The notes under the pieces were generated by a model. That model searched no databases and was not told where the DNA came from. It was given only the letters and a program-made list of their open reading frames with translations. From the NCBI GenBank assembly GCA_024508675.1, contig JANINQ010000021.1, positions 620,001 through 684,000 on the forward strand: a stretch of DNA of 64,000 nucleotides. The letters run 5' to 3'. This document shows, in pieces, positions 44,212 to 52,507 of the stretch. The position numbers were made by a program, and so were the translations under genes. Each line of letters begins with the position of its first letter. The stretch's first letter is position 1. The stretch is from Afipia sp. (GTDB lineage: Bacteria; Pseudomonadota; Alphaproteobacteria; Rhizobiales; Xanthobacteraceae).

Positions 44212-45100
44212 GACCAACACGCAAATCTTCGAGACGCACCGGCAACGGTTGGTGCGTCTCGCCTATCGCATGCTCGGCTCGATGGCAGAAGCTGAAGACG
44301 TGGTGCAGGATGCGTGGCTGCGCTGGCAGCAGACGGACCGGAGCAAGGTCGAAGCTGCTCCCGCTTTCCTTTCGCGCATTGTCACGCGGCTCTGCCTCGA
44401 TGTGATGAAGTCCGCGCGCTCGCGCCGCGAAACCTATGTCGGCTCGTGGCTGCCGGAACCCATGATCGAGGAGTCCGACGAGATGGACCAGGACGATCTC
44501 ACCCTCACGCTGATGCTCGCGCTGGAGCGCCTGTCGCCGCTGGAGCGCGCGGCGTTCCTGCTGCATGACGTGTTCGGCGTGCCGCTCGATGAAGTCGCGG
44601 AAACCGTCGAACGCGAACCCGCCACCGTCCGCCAGTTGGCGGCGCGGGCACGCAAGCATGTGCAGGAGGCCCGCCCGCGCTACACGGTGGCGCAGGACGA
44701 GGGCAGCCGCATTGCCAAAGCCTTTTTCACCGCCTCGCGCAGCGGCGACACCAATGCCCTGCGCGCAATCCTCGCCCAGAATGTCGTGGTCCGCTCCGAC
44801 GGCGGCGGCAAGGTTCACGCCTTTATCAATCCAATCCTCGGACTTGAGCGTGTACTGCGCGCCTACGAGGGCCTCTCGCGCAAGCTCGCGAAGCGTCCGT
44901 CACGCGACCTGTTCCGCCCCATGCTCATCAACGGCCTGCCCGGCTATGTCAGCTATGAGCGCGACGACATCTTCCAGACCACGGCCTTCGCCATCGAGGA
45001 TGGCAAGATCACGGAGATCTACATCACCCGCAATCCGGACAAGCTGCGCCGTGTGGCGCAGGCCTTGAACATCTCCGGCGAGGGCGACACCCGCCACTGA
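44198..45100 (+). CDS. ECF41-family RNA polymerase sigma factor
   Basis: Extracytoplasmic-function sigma factor of 300 residues from GTG 44198 with GGAAGG upstream. Region 2 spans about 8-75 (AYRMLGSMAEAEDVVQDAWL) and region 4 about 105-160 (LSPLERAAFLLHDVFGVPLD). All three ECF41 signatures are present: WLPEP (84-88) in the linker, and DGGGK (201-205) and NPDKL (279-283) in the SnoaL-like C-terminal extension that tunes activity. No anti-sigma gene is expected, and none is seen. It overlaps the AhpD-like gene and probably drives the promoter at 42361-42388. Confidence 0.95.
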   Translation: MSRPETNTQIFETHRQRLVRLAYRMLGSMAEAEDVVQDAWLRWQQTDRSKVEAAPAFLSRIVTRLCLDVMKSARSRRETYVGSWLPEPMIEESDEMDQDDLTLTLMLALERLSPLERAAFLLHDVFGVPLDEVAETVEREPATVRQLAARARKHVQEARPRYTVAQDEGSRIAKAFFTASRSGDTNALRAILAQNVVVRSDGGGKVHAFINPILGLERVLRAYEGLSRKLAKRPSRDLFRPMLINGLPGYVSYERDDIFQTTAFAIEDGKITEIYITRNPDKLRRVAQALNISGEGDTRH

Positions 45101-45382
45101 CGGCGACGCATTCTGCAAATGGCGGAATGGCGGCGAACTGCAGCGCAAAAGGCGGCCTGGTGACGCCCGCGAGGCACACCGCCCACCGCTGCCGAGCGAT
45201 GCGGCTGCCCGCCTTTGGCCGACCCACGGCTTTAAAAAGAACGCCGTCCCGCGTGGTGGGACGCTCATTGAACCGCCTGTGCCAACTCCGGCAATCGAAC
45301 CTTGGCGCTTGCCAAGTTCCAAACTTGTGCAAGGATGGAACCTGGTCGGCATCGCGCACGACCATTCGAGTGGAGGCAAGCC

Positions 45383-45838
45383 TTGAGCGAGTCCCTTCAT
45401 CCTGCTGCGCCGCATCACCTGCCCTCCTTCATCACCGCGCCCGGCGAGACCGACATTCTGATGGTCGTGGTCGGCCTGATCCTGCTCGCGGCCATTCTGT
45501 TTGTCGGCAACGTCTATCTGAAAATCCACTCGCTGCCCGAGCGGATGGCGCACAAGTCGCAGAAGCTGCAATTCGAGATCGTGGCCGTGCTGTGCCTGCT
45601 GGCGCTGTTCACGCACAATCACCTGTTCTGGGTGATCGCATTGCTTCTTGCGCTGGTCGACCTGCCCGATTTCAGCACGCCGCTGCGCAGCATCGCCGGC
45701 TCGGTGCAGAAAATGGCAGGCATTCCACCGGACCCCGATCCGTCCGAACCGGCGCCTCCTCACCCTCATGCGGCAACCGAAGCATCAACCCAGACCAAGG
45801 ATGCCGACGTCAAGAGCGAGGAGCCGCGTCATGCTTGA
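45383..45838 (+). CDS. DUF3302 membrane protein (YiaW-like)
   Basis: Membrane protein of 151 residues starting at TTG 45383 behind a strong GGAGG. Two hydrophobic helices (VVVGLILLAAILFVGNVYL and the AVLCLLALFTHNHLFWVIAL stretch) are followed by a proline-rich polar tail. It resembles DUF3302 proteins such as E. coli YiaW, which are encoded beside an HlyD-type protein, as here. Its stop overlaps the next gene by 8 bp. Probably an inner-membrane partner of that protein. Confidence 0.75.
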   Translation: MSESLHPAAPHHLPSFITAPGETDILMVVVGLILLAAILFVGNVYLKIHSLPERMAHKSQKLQFEIVAVLCLLALFTHNHLFWVIALLLALVDLPDFSTPLRSIAGSVQKMAGIPPDPDPSEPAPPHPHAATEASTQTKDADVKSEEPRHA

Positions 45839-47063
45839 GCTGATCCTCTGCTCGCTTCTGACCATCCTTCCGGATTATCTCTATCGCCGCTATGCGCAAG
45901 GCAAACGCATCGGCAACGAGATCACGCTGTTCTCCGTCTGGTATGAACTGCGCTGGGGCATCACCGCCTGCGTGATGCTGACCGTCGCGCTGATCACCGT
46001 GATCTTCTATTTCCATCCCTCGACCACCAGCGCGACCCTGTTCTACCGGACGGTGCCGCTGGTTCCGGAAATCACGGGCCGCGTCGCCGAGGTTCATGTC
46101 GATTTCAGCGCGCCCGTGAAGAAGGGCGACGTGATCTTCAAGCTCGACAGCGCCAAGCAGGACGCAGCGCTGCAAACCGCGAGGCGCAAGATCGCCGAGA
46201 TCGATGCGGCGATGATCGCGGCGCAGACGGACGTGCAGAAGGCCGACGCCCAGATTCAGGAAGCGAAAAGTTCGCTGCAGCAAGCCTCCGACGAACTCGA
46301 CGTCAAACGCGACTTGCAGAAGCGCAATCCCGGCATCGTCCCTCAGCGCGACATCGAGAAGCTCGAAGTCATTCTTACAGGCCGCCAGGGCACGCTCGAT
46401 GCCGTCACCGCATCGAAGCAGTCCGCGGTGATCCGCCTCACCTCGCTGCTTCCCGCCGAGAAGGCGAGCGCGGAAGCGGCTTTGGCCGAAGCGCAAGTCG
46501 ATCTGGACAAGACCAGCATTCGCGCCGGCGTGAACGGACGCGTCGAGCAGTTCTTCCTGCGGCCCGGCGATGTCGTCAATCCGATGATCCGCTCCGCCGG
46601 CGTCCTGATCCCCGAAGGCGCAGGACAGCGCGCGCTCTCCGCAGGCTTCGGTCAGATCGAGGCACAGGTGATGAAAGTGGGCATGGTGGCCGAGGCCACC
46701 TGCATTTCAAAGCCGTGGACCGTGATACCCATGGTGGTCACCAGCGTGCAGGACTACATCGCCGCCGGACAATTCCGCGGCGGCGAGCAACTGGTGGACA
46801 CGCAGCAGGTCCGGCAGCCCGGAACGATCCTCGTGTTCATGGAGCCGATCTACAAGGGCGGCCTTGAAGGCGTGACACCCGGCAGCAGTTGCATCGCCAA
46901 TGCCTATACCAGCAACCACGATGTGATCGCCGCGAAGGACACCGGCACGGGCAAGCGCATCTGGCTGCATGCGGTCGACGCCACTGGCATCGTCCATGCG
47001 ATGTTGTTGCGGATTCAGGCGCTGCTGCTGCCGGTCAAGACGCTGGTGCTGAGCGGGCATTGA
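45831..47063 (+). CDS. HlyD-family membrane fusion protein (YiaV-like)
   Basis: Periplasmic adaptor of 410 residues from ATG 45831 with GAGGAG upstream. Two N-terminal hydrophobic segments precede a biotinyl-lipoyl-like half (VPEITGRVAEVHVDFSAPVK, then GDVIFKLDSAKQDAALQTAR), a coiled-coil hairpin (about 115-215) and the second lipoyl half (LDKTSIRAGVNGRVEQFFLR). No outer-membrane channel or transporter gene adjoins. With the DUF3302 gene it matches the yiaW-yiaV pair. Exported substrate unknown. Confidence 0.85.
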   Translation: MLELILCSLLTILPDYLYRRYAQGKRIGNEITLFSVWYELRWGITACVMLTVALITVIFYFHPSTTSATLFYRTVPLVPEITGRVAEVHVDFSAPVKKGDVIFKLDSAKQDAALQTARRKIAEIDAAMIAAQTDVQKADAQIQEAKSSLQQASDELDVKRDLQKRNPGIVPQRDIEKLEVILTGRQGTLDAVTASKQSAVIRLTSLLPAEKASAEAALAEAQVDLDKTSIRAGVNGRVEQFFLRPGDVVNPMIRSAGVLIPEGAGQRALSAGFGQIEAQVMKVGMVAEATCISKPWTVIPMVVTSVQDYIAAGQFRGGEQLVDTQQVRQPGTILVFMEPIYKGGLEGVTPGSSCIANAYTSNHDVIAAKDTGTGKRIWLHAVDATGIVHAMLLRIQALLLPVKTLVLSGH

Positions 47064-47073
47064 ATCGTGCGAA

Positions 47074-48192
47074 CTACCTGCCCCACACATCATTGGCGAC
47101 ATCGACCACCAGACGCAGCTTGGCCCATTGCTCATCCTCGGTGAGGATGTTGCCTTCCTCCGTCGAGGCGAAGCCGCATTGCGGCGACAGCGCAAGCTGA
47201 TTCAGCGGCACGAGGCGCGCGGCCTCGTCGATGCGCCGCTTGATGTCGTCCTTTTTCTCCAGCGCGCCCGCTTTCGATGTGACAAGACCGAGCACCACGA
47301 TCTTGTTGCCGGTCGGCAGGAAGCGCAGCGGCTCGAAGCCTCCGGCGCGGTCGGAATCGTATTCGAGGAAATAGCCGTCGTAGTTGACACCCCCGAGCAG
47401 CAGTTCGGCCACCGGCTCATACCCGCCCGACGCGATCCAGTTGGAGCGGAAGTTGCCGCGGCAAACATGCGTGGTGATGGTCATATCGGCGGGGCGCTCG
47501 GCAATCGCGTAGTTGATGACGCGCGCATAGACACCGGGAAGCGTTTCCGGGTCTTCGCCGCGCGCGCGCAGCTTCGCCCGCTGATCCTCGGAACAGAAAT
47601 AGCCCCATGACGTGTCATCGAACTGCAGGTAGCGGCAGCCCGCGTCGTAGAACGCCTTCACCGCCTTGCGATACGTCATCGCCAGATCGACGAAGAACGT
47701 ATCGATGTCGGGATAGGCATCCTTCGAGACGGCGTCCCGGCCGCCGCGATAATGCAGCATCGACGGCGACGGGATCGTCATCTTCGGCATCACGTGGGCG
47801 AGATCGCAGCGGTCCTTGAGCAACTTGAAATGCGTGAGCATCGGATGGTCGGCCGGAAAATCCAGCTTGCCGCTGACGTGAATGCTCTCGCCGCTGGTGA
47901 CGCGGCCCGCGACAACAGCGCCTTCCGTCTTGTGAATCTCGCAGCCGCCAAGCTCTTTCAGGAAATCGAAGTGCCACCACGCGCGGCGGAATTCGCCGTC
48001 GGTCGCAAGCCGCAGGCCATTCTGCTTCTGCTTCTGGACGACAGTGCCGATCTCGAGCGACTCGATGCGCTGCAATTCGGCGGCTGGAATTTCACCTTTT
48101 GCGAAACGCGCCCGCGCTTCCCTGACCCGCTTCGGCCGCAACAGGCTGCCGACATGATCCGCGCGAAACGGCGGCTTCGACCTTTGCATCAT
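47074..48192 (-). CDS. MetE-like cobalamin-independent methionine synthase family protein
   Basis: Single-domain MetE C-terminal-type protein of 372 residues, like YxjG/YxjH. It opens FRADHVGSLLRPKRVREARA, and has CRYLQFDDTSWGYFCSEDQR, the zinc-site region TITTHVCRGNFRSNWIASGG and the terminal LALSPQCGFASTEEG with the zinc-ligand cysteine. Start ATG is 48192 or 48189. Members methylate homocysteine from varied donors or act on other thiols, so the exact donor is unknown. It is convergent with the HlyD-type gene, 10 bp apart. Confidence 0.87.
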   Translation of the reverse strand: MMQRSKPPFRADHVGSLLRPKRVREARARFAKGEIPAAELQRIESLEIGTVVQKQKQNGLRLATDGEFRRAWWHFDFLKELGGCEIHKTEGAVVAGRVTSGESIHVSGKLDFPADHPMLTHFKLLKDRCDLAHVMPKMTIPSPSMLHYRGGRDAVSKDAYPDIDTFFVDLAMTYRKAVKAFYDAGCRYLQFDDTSWGYFCSEDQRAKLRARGEDPETLPGVYARVINYAIAERPADMTITTHVCRGNFRSNWIASGGYEPVAELLLGGVNYDGYFLEYDSDRAGGFEPLRFLPTGNKIVVLGLVTSKAGALEKKDDIKRRIDEAARLVPLNQLALSPQCGFASTEEGNILTEDEQWAKLRLVVDVANDVWGR

Positions 48193-48360
48193 CTTCTCCG
48201 GATCAGGCGTTCTGCGATCCTGCCGCGCTCACAGCCACAACCCCGTCAGCAGGACCGGACGGCTGTGACGCATCGCATCCAATCCGATGATACCGCGGAC
48301 CTGCGGCAGGAACGAAAACCCGATGGAACGGCTTGTTCCCAGCACACCCGGAGACCATGC

Positions 48361-48816
48361 ATGAGCAAAGCTGAATCATTCCTTATTCCGCACAATGCCT
48401 ATGTCATCGTCGGCGATGGCCGCAAAGCCCTTTTCCTGCGCAACGAGGGCGGAGGTGCCGCCATTCGCCTCAAAACCGAACGGATTTTGACCAACGACAA
48501 TCCGCCCACCCGCGAACAGGGCTCCGGCCAGCCAGGGCGCAGCTTTCAGAGTTTCGGGAGCAGCCGCAGCGCGGTCGAACAGACCGACTGGCACGAGATC
48601 GGCGAACAGCGGTTTGCCCGCACCATCGCCGATGCCCTCGAGGCGCTGGCGCGCGACCGGGAGATTCCCGGCTTCGTGATCGTGGCCCCGCCGCGCGCGC
48701 TCGCAGACCTGCGCCAGTCCTTCGGCGCCGATACGAAAAGCCGCATCATGGCCGAGATCGACAAGGACCTGACCGGACATCCGATCAAGGACATTGAAAA
48801 ACATCTGACGGCCTGA
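48361..48816 (+). CDS. Host attachment family protein
   Basis: Protein of 151 residues of the family annotated as required for attachment to host cells (baeRF/eRF1-like fold). It begins MSKAESFLIPHNAYVIVGDG and has ALFLRNEGGG, then WHEIGEQRFARTIADALEAL, FVIVAPPRALADLRQSFG and IDKDLTGHPIKDIEKHL, which are the usual conserved blocks. Cytosolic by sequence. The biochemical role is not established, despite the name taken from Agrobacterium. Confidence 0.87.
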   Translation: MSKAESFLIPHNAYVIVGDGRKALFLRNEGGGAAIRLKTERILTNDNPPTREQGSGQPGRSFQSFGSSRSAVEQTDWHEIGEQRFARTIADALEALARDREIPGFVIVAPPRALADLRQSFGADTKSRIMAEIDKDLTGHPIKDIEKHLTA

Positions 48817-48923
48817 CGGCGCCCGGATCAAAAGTTTCCGATTAAGGAAACTATCTATTGCCATCCGGCCATCGCCGCCTCTAGAATAGTTTCCACAATC
48901 GGAAACCATTTTAGAGGCGAGGC

Positions 48924-49604
48924 ATGGCCCTGACGCTCTACATCCATCCGCTGGCGTCGTTCTGCCACAAGGTGCTGATCGCGCTTTACGAGAACGGCAC
49001 GGCGTTTCATTCGCAGACAGTGGATTTCAGCGATACCACCTCGGCCTCCGCGCTGCTGGAGCGCTGGCCGGTCGGCAAGATTCCGGTGCTGCATGACGAT
49101 GCCACCGGGCGCATCGTGCCTGAAACCAGCATCATCATCGAATATCTGCAGCAGACGTATCCCGGCCCGGTTCCGCTGCTGCCGCACGATCCGGAAGTGT
49201 TGTTGCGGACACGGCTATGGGACAGATTCTTCGATCTCCATGTCAGCACGCCGATGCAGAAGATCGTGACCGACCGCCTCCGACCCGAAGGCCGCAACGA
49301 TCCGCACGGCGTTGCGGACGCGCATGCGGCGCTCGACACGGCTTACGGCATGATCGAACGGCAGATGTCCGCGCATCCATGGGCCGCCGGAGAAAACTTC
49401 ACCATAGCGGACTGCGCGGCGCTGCCTGCGCTGTTCTTCGCGTCCATCGTGCATCCGTTCCATGAGGACCAGACCGCGCTTGGCGATTATCTCGACCGGC
49501 TTCTGGCGCGGCCTTCCGTTGCGCGAACGCTGCGCGAGGCGAAGCCGTTCTTCCATATGTTTCCCTACCGGGACGCCATGCCCGCGCGCTATCTTGCGCT
49601 CTGA
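48924..49604 (+). CDS. Glutathione S-transferase family protein
   Basis: Protein of 226 residues with an N-terminal thioredoxin-like domain (LYIHPLASFCHKVLIALYEN, then GKIPVLHDD and ETSIIIEYLQ, which bind glutathione) and a C-terminal helical domain with FTIADCAALPALFF. It leads a small plus-strand group with an ArsR-type regulator and an SRPBCC protein, spaced 17 bp and -4 bp. ATG 48924 follows GAGGCG. Substrate unknown. Confidence 0.9.
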   Translation: MALTLYIHPLASFCHKVLIALYENGTAFHSQTVDFSDTTSASALLERWPVGKIPVLHDDATGRIVPETSIIIEYLQQTYPGPVPLLPHDPEVLLRTRLWDRFFDLHVSTPMQKIVTDRLRPEGRNDPHGVADAHAALDTAYGMIERQMSAHPWAAGENFTIADCAALPALFFASIVHPFHEDQTALGDYLDRLLARPSVARTLREAKPFFHMFPYRDAMPARYLAL

Positions 49605-49621
49605 CACAACGGGAGAACCGC

Positions 49622-49957
49622 GTGCCTGCTTCGCAGAACCTCGACCTCATGTTCAACGCTCTCGCCGATCCGTCTCGCCGGAGCATGGTGGAGCGGCTGA
49701 GCCGCGGCCCGGCCTCGGTGAAACAACTCGCGGACCCGATGCAGATGGCGCTGCCCTCTGCGGTGAAACATCTTAAGGTGCTGGAGGACGGCGGCCTTGT
49801 GGTGTCCAGAAAGGCCGGGCGCATCCGTACCTACACCATCAAGCCGCAGGCGCTCGCCTCGATCGGGAAATGGGTGAAGCAGCGCGAAGCCGCGATCAGC
49901 CAGGCCTTCGACCGGCTGGCGCAGGCGATGATCGAACTTCCCGAGGATAACCGATGA
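49622..49957 (+). CDS. ArsR-type winged-helix regulator
   Basis: Regulator of 111 residues from GTG 49622 with GGGAGAA upstream. The winged helix has LDLMFNALADPSRRSMVERL, then VKQLADPMQMALPSAVKHLK (recognition helix) and EDGGLVVSRKAGRIRTYTIK. There is no cysteine metal-site motif (ELCVCDL), so it is probably not a metal sensor. It overlaps the SRPBCC gene by 4 bp, a common pairing in which the regulator may control the operon. Confidence 0.92.
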   Translation: MPASQNLDLMFNALADPSRRSMVERLSRGPASVKQLADPMQMALPSAVKHLKVLEDGGLVVSRKAGRIRTYTIKPQALASIGKWVKQREAAISQAFDRLAQAMIELPEDNR

Positions 49958-50427
49958 AGAACGAATCCGTGGATCACGCCACCTTCGTTGTCGAGCGCAT
50001 GCTGCCGGGGCGCCCGCCGCACGCCTTCCGCTTCTGGTCGGAGCACGATCTCAAGCGCCGGTGGACGTCATGTCATCCGGACTGGACGGTGCTGGAAGAC
50101 AGCTTCGATTTCCGCATCGGCGGATCGGAAGTGATGCGCTGGCGCACGCTGGAGGGCGAGACTCGCGAATTCCGCGCGCACTATTTCGACATCGTGCCGG
50201 GCGAGCGTATCGTCTACGGCTACGAGATGACTCTTGGCGAGCGGCGGCTCTCGGTGTCGCTCGCGACCGTCGCGTTCGCCGCGGACGGCGCGCAGACCCG
50301 CATGACATTCACCGAGCAGGCCGCCGTGCTGGATACCGATGCAGGAATAGAAATGCGCGCCTCCGGAACCGGCAGCGGCTTCGACCGGCTCATCGCGGCC
50401 ATGGAGCAGCAAGCGGCGCTCCATTGA
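49954..50427 (+). CDS. SRPBCC / AHSA1-like protein
   Basis: START-fold protein of 157 residues of the Activator of Hsp90 ATPase homologue type (DUF1801-like AHSA1). It has the RMLPGRPPHAFRFWSEHDLK opening, RIGGSEVMRW and FDIVPGERIVYGYEM blocks, and a TRMTFTEQAAVLD strand. It likely binds a small hydrophobic ligand. It is translated with the ArsR-type gene through the ATGA overlap and convergent with purU, 6 bp apart. Confidence 0.9.
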   Translation: MKNESVDHATFVVERMLPGRPPHAFRFWSEHDLKRRWTSCHPDWTVLEDSFDFRIGGSEVMRWRTLEGETREFRAHYFDIVPGERIVYGYEMTLGERRLSVSLATVAFAADGAQTRMTFTEQAAVLDTDAGIEMRASGTGSGFDRLIAAMEQQAALH

Positions 50428-50433
50428 CGAGCA

Positions 50434-51297
50434 TCAGTCCGTGAACACCACGGTCTTGCGGCCGTTCAGGATCACGCGGTCTGCGAGGTGATAGCGGATT
50501 GCGCGGGCCAGCACGCGGCGTTCGATATCCGCGCCCTTGCGCACCAGATCCTCCGGCGAGTCGCGATGGCTGATGCGCTCGATGTCCTGCTCGATGATCG
50601 GGCCTTCGTCGAGATCGCTGGTGACGTAATGCGCTGTCGCGCCGATCAGCTTGACCCCGCGCTCATGCGCCTGATGGTAGGGCTTGGCGCCCTTGAAGCC
50701 GGGCAGGAACGAGTGATGGATGTTGATACAGCGGCCTGACAGTTTGCCCGCCAGATCCTCCGACAGCACCTGCATGTAGCGCGCCAGCACCACCAGATCG
50801 GTCGAGGTCTCCTGAATGATTTTCCAGACTTTCGCTTCCTGCTCGTCCTTGGTGGCGCGCGTCACCGGCAGATGGTGAAACGGAATGCCTGCGAAATCGA
50901 GCCCAGCATAGGTTTCCAGCGGATGATTGGAGATGATCGCGGTCGGCGTCATCGGCAATTCGCCGCGCCTCCAGCGATAGAGAATGTCGGCAAGGCAGTG
51001 ATCGAACTTCGACACCATCAGCGCCACGCGCTGCTGGACCGCGCGGTCACGCAACTGCCAGACCATGTCGAACGGCTTTGCCATCACCCCGAAACCGGAC
51101 TGCAGCGTGGCAAGGTCCGCCTGAGCCCCCTGGGAATCGAAGCTCACCCGCATGAAGAAACGGCCCGTCTCGATGTCGCTGTATTGCTGCGCATCGAGAA
51201 TGTTCTGCCCATTGGCAAACAGGAAGGTGGACACCGCCGACACGATGCCGGGGCGATCAGGGCAGGACAGGGTTAGAACGAATTGCTGTGCGGACAT
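50434..51297 (-). CDS. purU: Formyltetrahydrofolate deformylase
   Basis: Enzyme of 287 residues that hydrolyses 10-formyltetrahydrofolate to formate and tetrahydrofolate. Start is ATG 51297 ([20 protein letters not shown]). An ACT domain covers about 1-80; the catalytic formyltransferase domain has [35 protein letters not shown], and [17 protein letters not shown] with DEGPIIEQD. The histidine and aspartate of the active site are both visible. It is divergent from the HemD-like gene. Confidence 0.95.
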   Translation of the reverse strand: MSAQQFVLTLSCPDRPGIVSAVSTFLFANGQNILDAQQYSDIETGRFFMRVSFDSQGAQADLATLQSGFGVMAKPFDMVWQLRDRAVQQRVALMVSKFDHCLADILYRWRRGELPMTPTAIISNHPLETYAGLDFAGIPFHHLPVTRATKDEQEAKVWKIIQETSTDLVVLARYMQVLSEDLAGKLSGRCINIHHSFLPGFKGAKPYHQAHERGVKLIGATAHYVTSDLDEGPIIEQDIERISHRDSPEDLVRKGADIERRVLARAIRYHLADRVILNGRKTVVFTD

Positions 51298-51451
51298 GGG
51301 GGATTTTTCGGTTGGGAACAGCGGAAGGCGAGCGGAGCCCTCCTCTAACACCCGCGCAACAATTTCGCCAATCCCGCGTGCAAAACAGGCTGGCATAGGG
51401 GTCATGACAGCAATAGGCTGCGCCCATCATATTTGCTGCAAACGGGTTCAA

Positions 51452-52294
51452 ATGGCTGGCAGACTCGAAGGCTACCGCATCCTGATTCTGGAAACGCGCG
51501 AGGAAGCGCAGTTTTCGCGGCTGCTGCAGGAACAGGGCGCCAGCGTGCTGCAGTGTCCGATGTTCACCATCCGCGATGCGCCGGACCCCGCCCCCGTCGA
51601 GGCCTGGATCAGACTGTTCATCGCAAAGCCGTTCGACGATCTGGTGCTGATGACCGGCGAAGGGCTGCGGCGGATCATGACCGTCGCGCGCCGCATCAGC
51701 GCGGATCAGGACCTGATCGCCGCTATCGGCAAGGCGAAGCGATATGCGCGCGGGCCGAAGCCGGTGCGCGCGCTGCGCGAGATCGGCCTCGAAGCAAACG
51801 TGCAGACCGAAACGCCGACCTCGGAAGGCGTCGCAGCGATGCTGGCGCAGCAGGAGTTGAGCGGCCATCGCGTCGGCCTGCAGCTTTATCCCGACAAGGA
51901 CCACAGCAAGCTGATCGGCGCGATCACATCGCAGGGCGCGAGCGTCGAGACCGTGCTGCCTTATATCTATGACGGCGAAGCGGCGGACACCAACATCGTT
52001 TCCGCCATCGAGGAAATGGCGCAGCGGCGCGTCGATGCCATCGCGCTTACGAGTTCCGGTCAGGTGCGGCGGCTGGTCGATGTCGCGCGCGCACACAACT
52101 GCGAAGACAAGTTGCGCGACGGGCTGGCGCAGACGCCCATTGCGTCGGTCGGGCCTGTCGTGTCGGATGAATTGAAAGCGTTCGGCCTGCGCACGGATAT
52201 TTATCCGGCGAATGAGTCTTTCTTCATGAAGCCGCTGATCAGTGCGATGGCGGTTGAACTAAACAAGACGCCGCCGCGGATGGCGAAGGTTTGA
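51452..52294 (+). CDS. HemD-family protein (uroporphyrinogen-III synthase-like)
   Basis: Protein of 280 residues from ATG 51452 (MAGRLEGYRILILETREEAQ). It has the two-lobed HemD layout: RLLQEQGASVLQCPMFTIRD, DLVLMTGEGLRRIMTV, RYARGPKPVRALREIGLEAN and, in lobe two, DAIALTSSGQVRRLVDVA and TPIASVGPVVSDELKAFG. Sequence conservation in this family is weak. It could be a second HemD-like protein and not the haem-pathway enzyme, since no hemC or hemA adjoins. It is in its own unit, divergent from purU. Confidence 0.8.
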   Translation: MAGRLEGYRILILETREEAQFSRLLQEQGASVLQCPMFTIRDAPDPAPVEAWIRLFIAKPFDDLVLMTGEGLRRIMTVARRISADQDLIAAIGKAKRYARGPKPVRALREIGLEANVQTETPTSEGVAAMLAQQELSGHRVGLQLYPDKDHSKLIGAITSQGASVETVLPYIYDGEAADTNIVSAIEEMAQRRVDAIALTSSGQVRRLVDVARAHNCEDKLRDGLAQTPIASVGPVVSDELKAFGLRTDIYPANESFFMKPLISAMAVELNKTPPRMAKV

Positions 52295-52329
52295 GGCGGG
52301 CTTTCACGCATGAAGCCACCACCCATTCG

Positions 52330-52436
52330 ATGTCGTCCCCGCGAAAGCGGGGACCCATAACCACCGCGCTTGGTGACTATTCGCTATTGCAACAACATTC
52401 AGGGAGTATGGGTCCCCGCTTTCGCGGGGACGACGC
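52330..52436. repeat. Palindromic intergenic repeat
   Basis: ATGTCGTCCCCGCGAAAGCG with GGGGACCCATA on the left and TATGGGTCCCCGCTTTCGCG with GGGACGAC on the right form a long inverted repeat; each end also carries a local CCCCGCGAAAGCGGGG hairpin. The variant with CCCGGCGAAAGCCGGG is at 54981-55100, and one arm recurs at 62862-62888. Confidence 0.85.
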
Positions 52437-52507
52437 GGTGACGATTGCACGATGGGACCAGATCAGGCACCCTGCAAAAAACAAAGCCAATAAAAGACAG
52501 GGATCAA

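Noticed and set aside
45101-45382. Small gene between the ECF41 sigma factor and the DUF3302 gene
   Set aside because: Open frames here lack ribosome sites and conserved motifs. There are two local hairpins (near 45248-45264 and 45302-45315), but nothing else that I can support.
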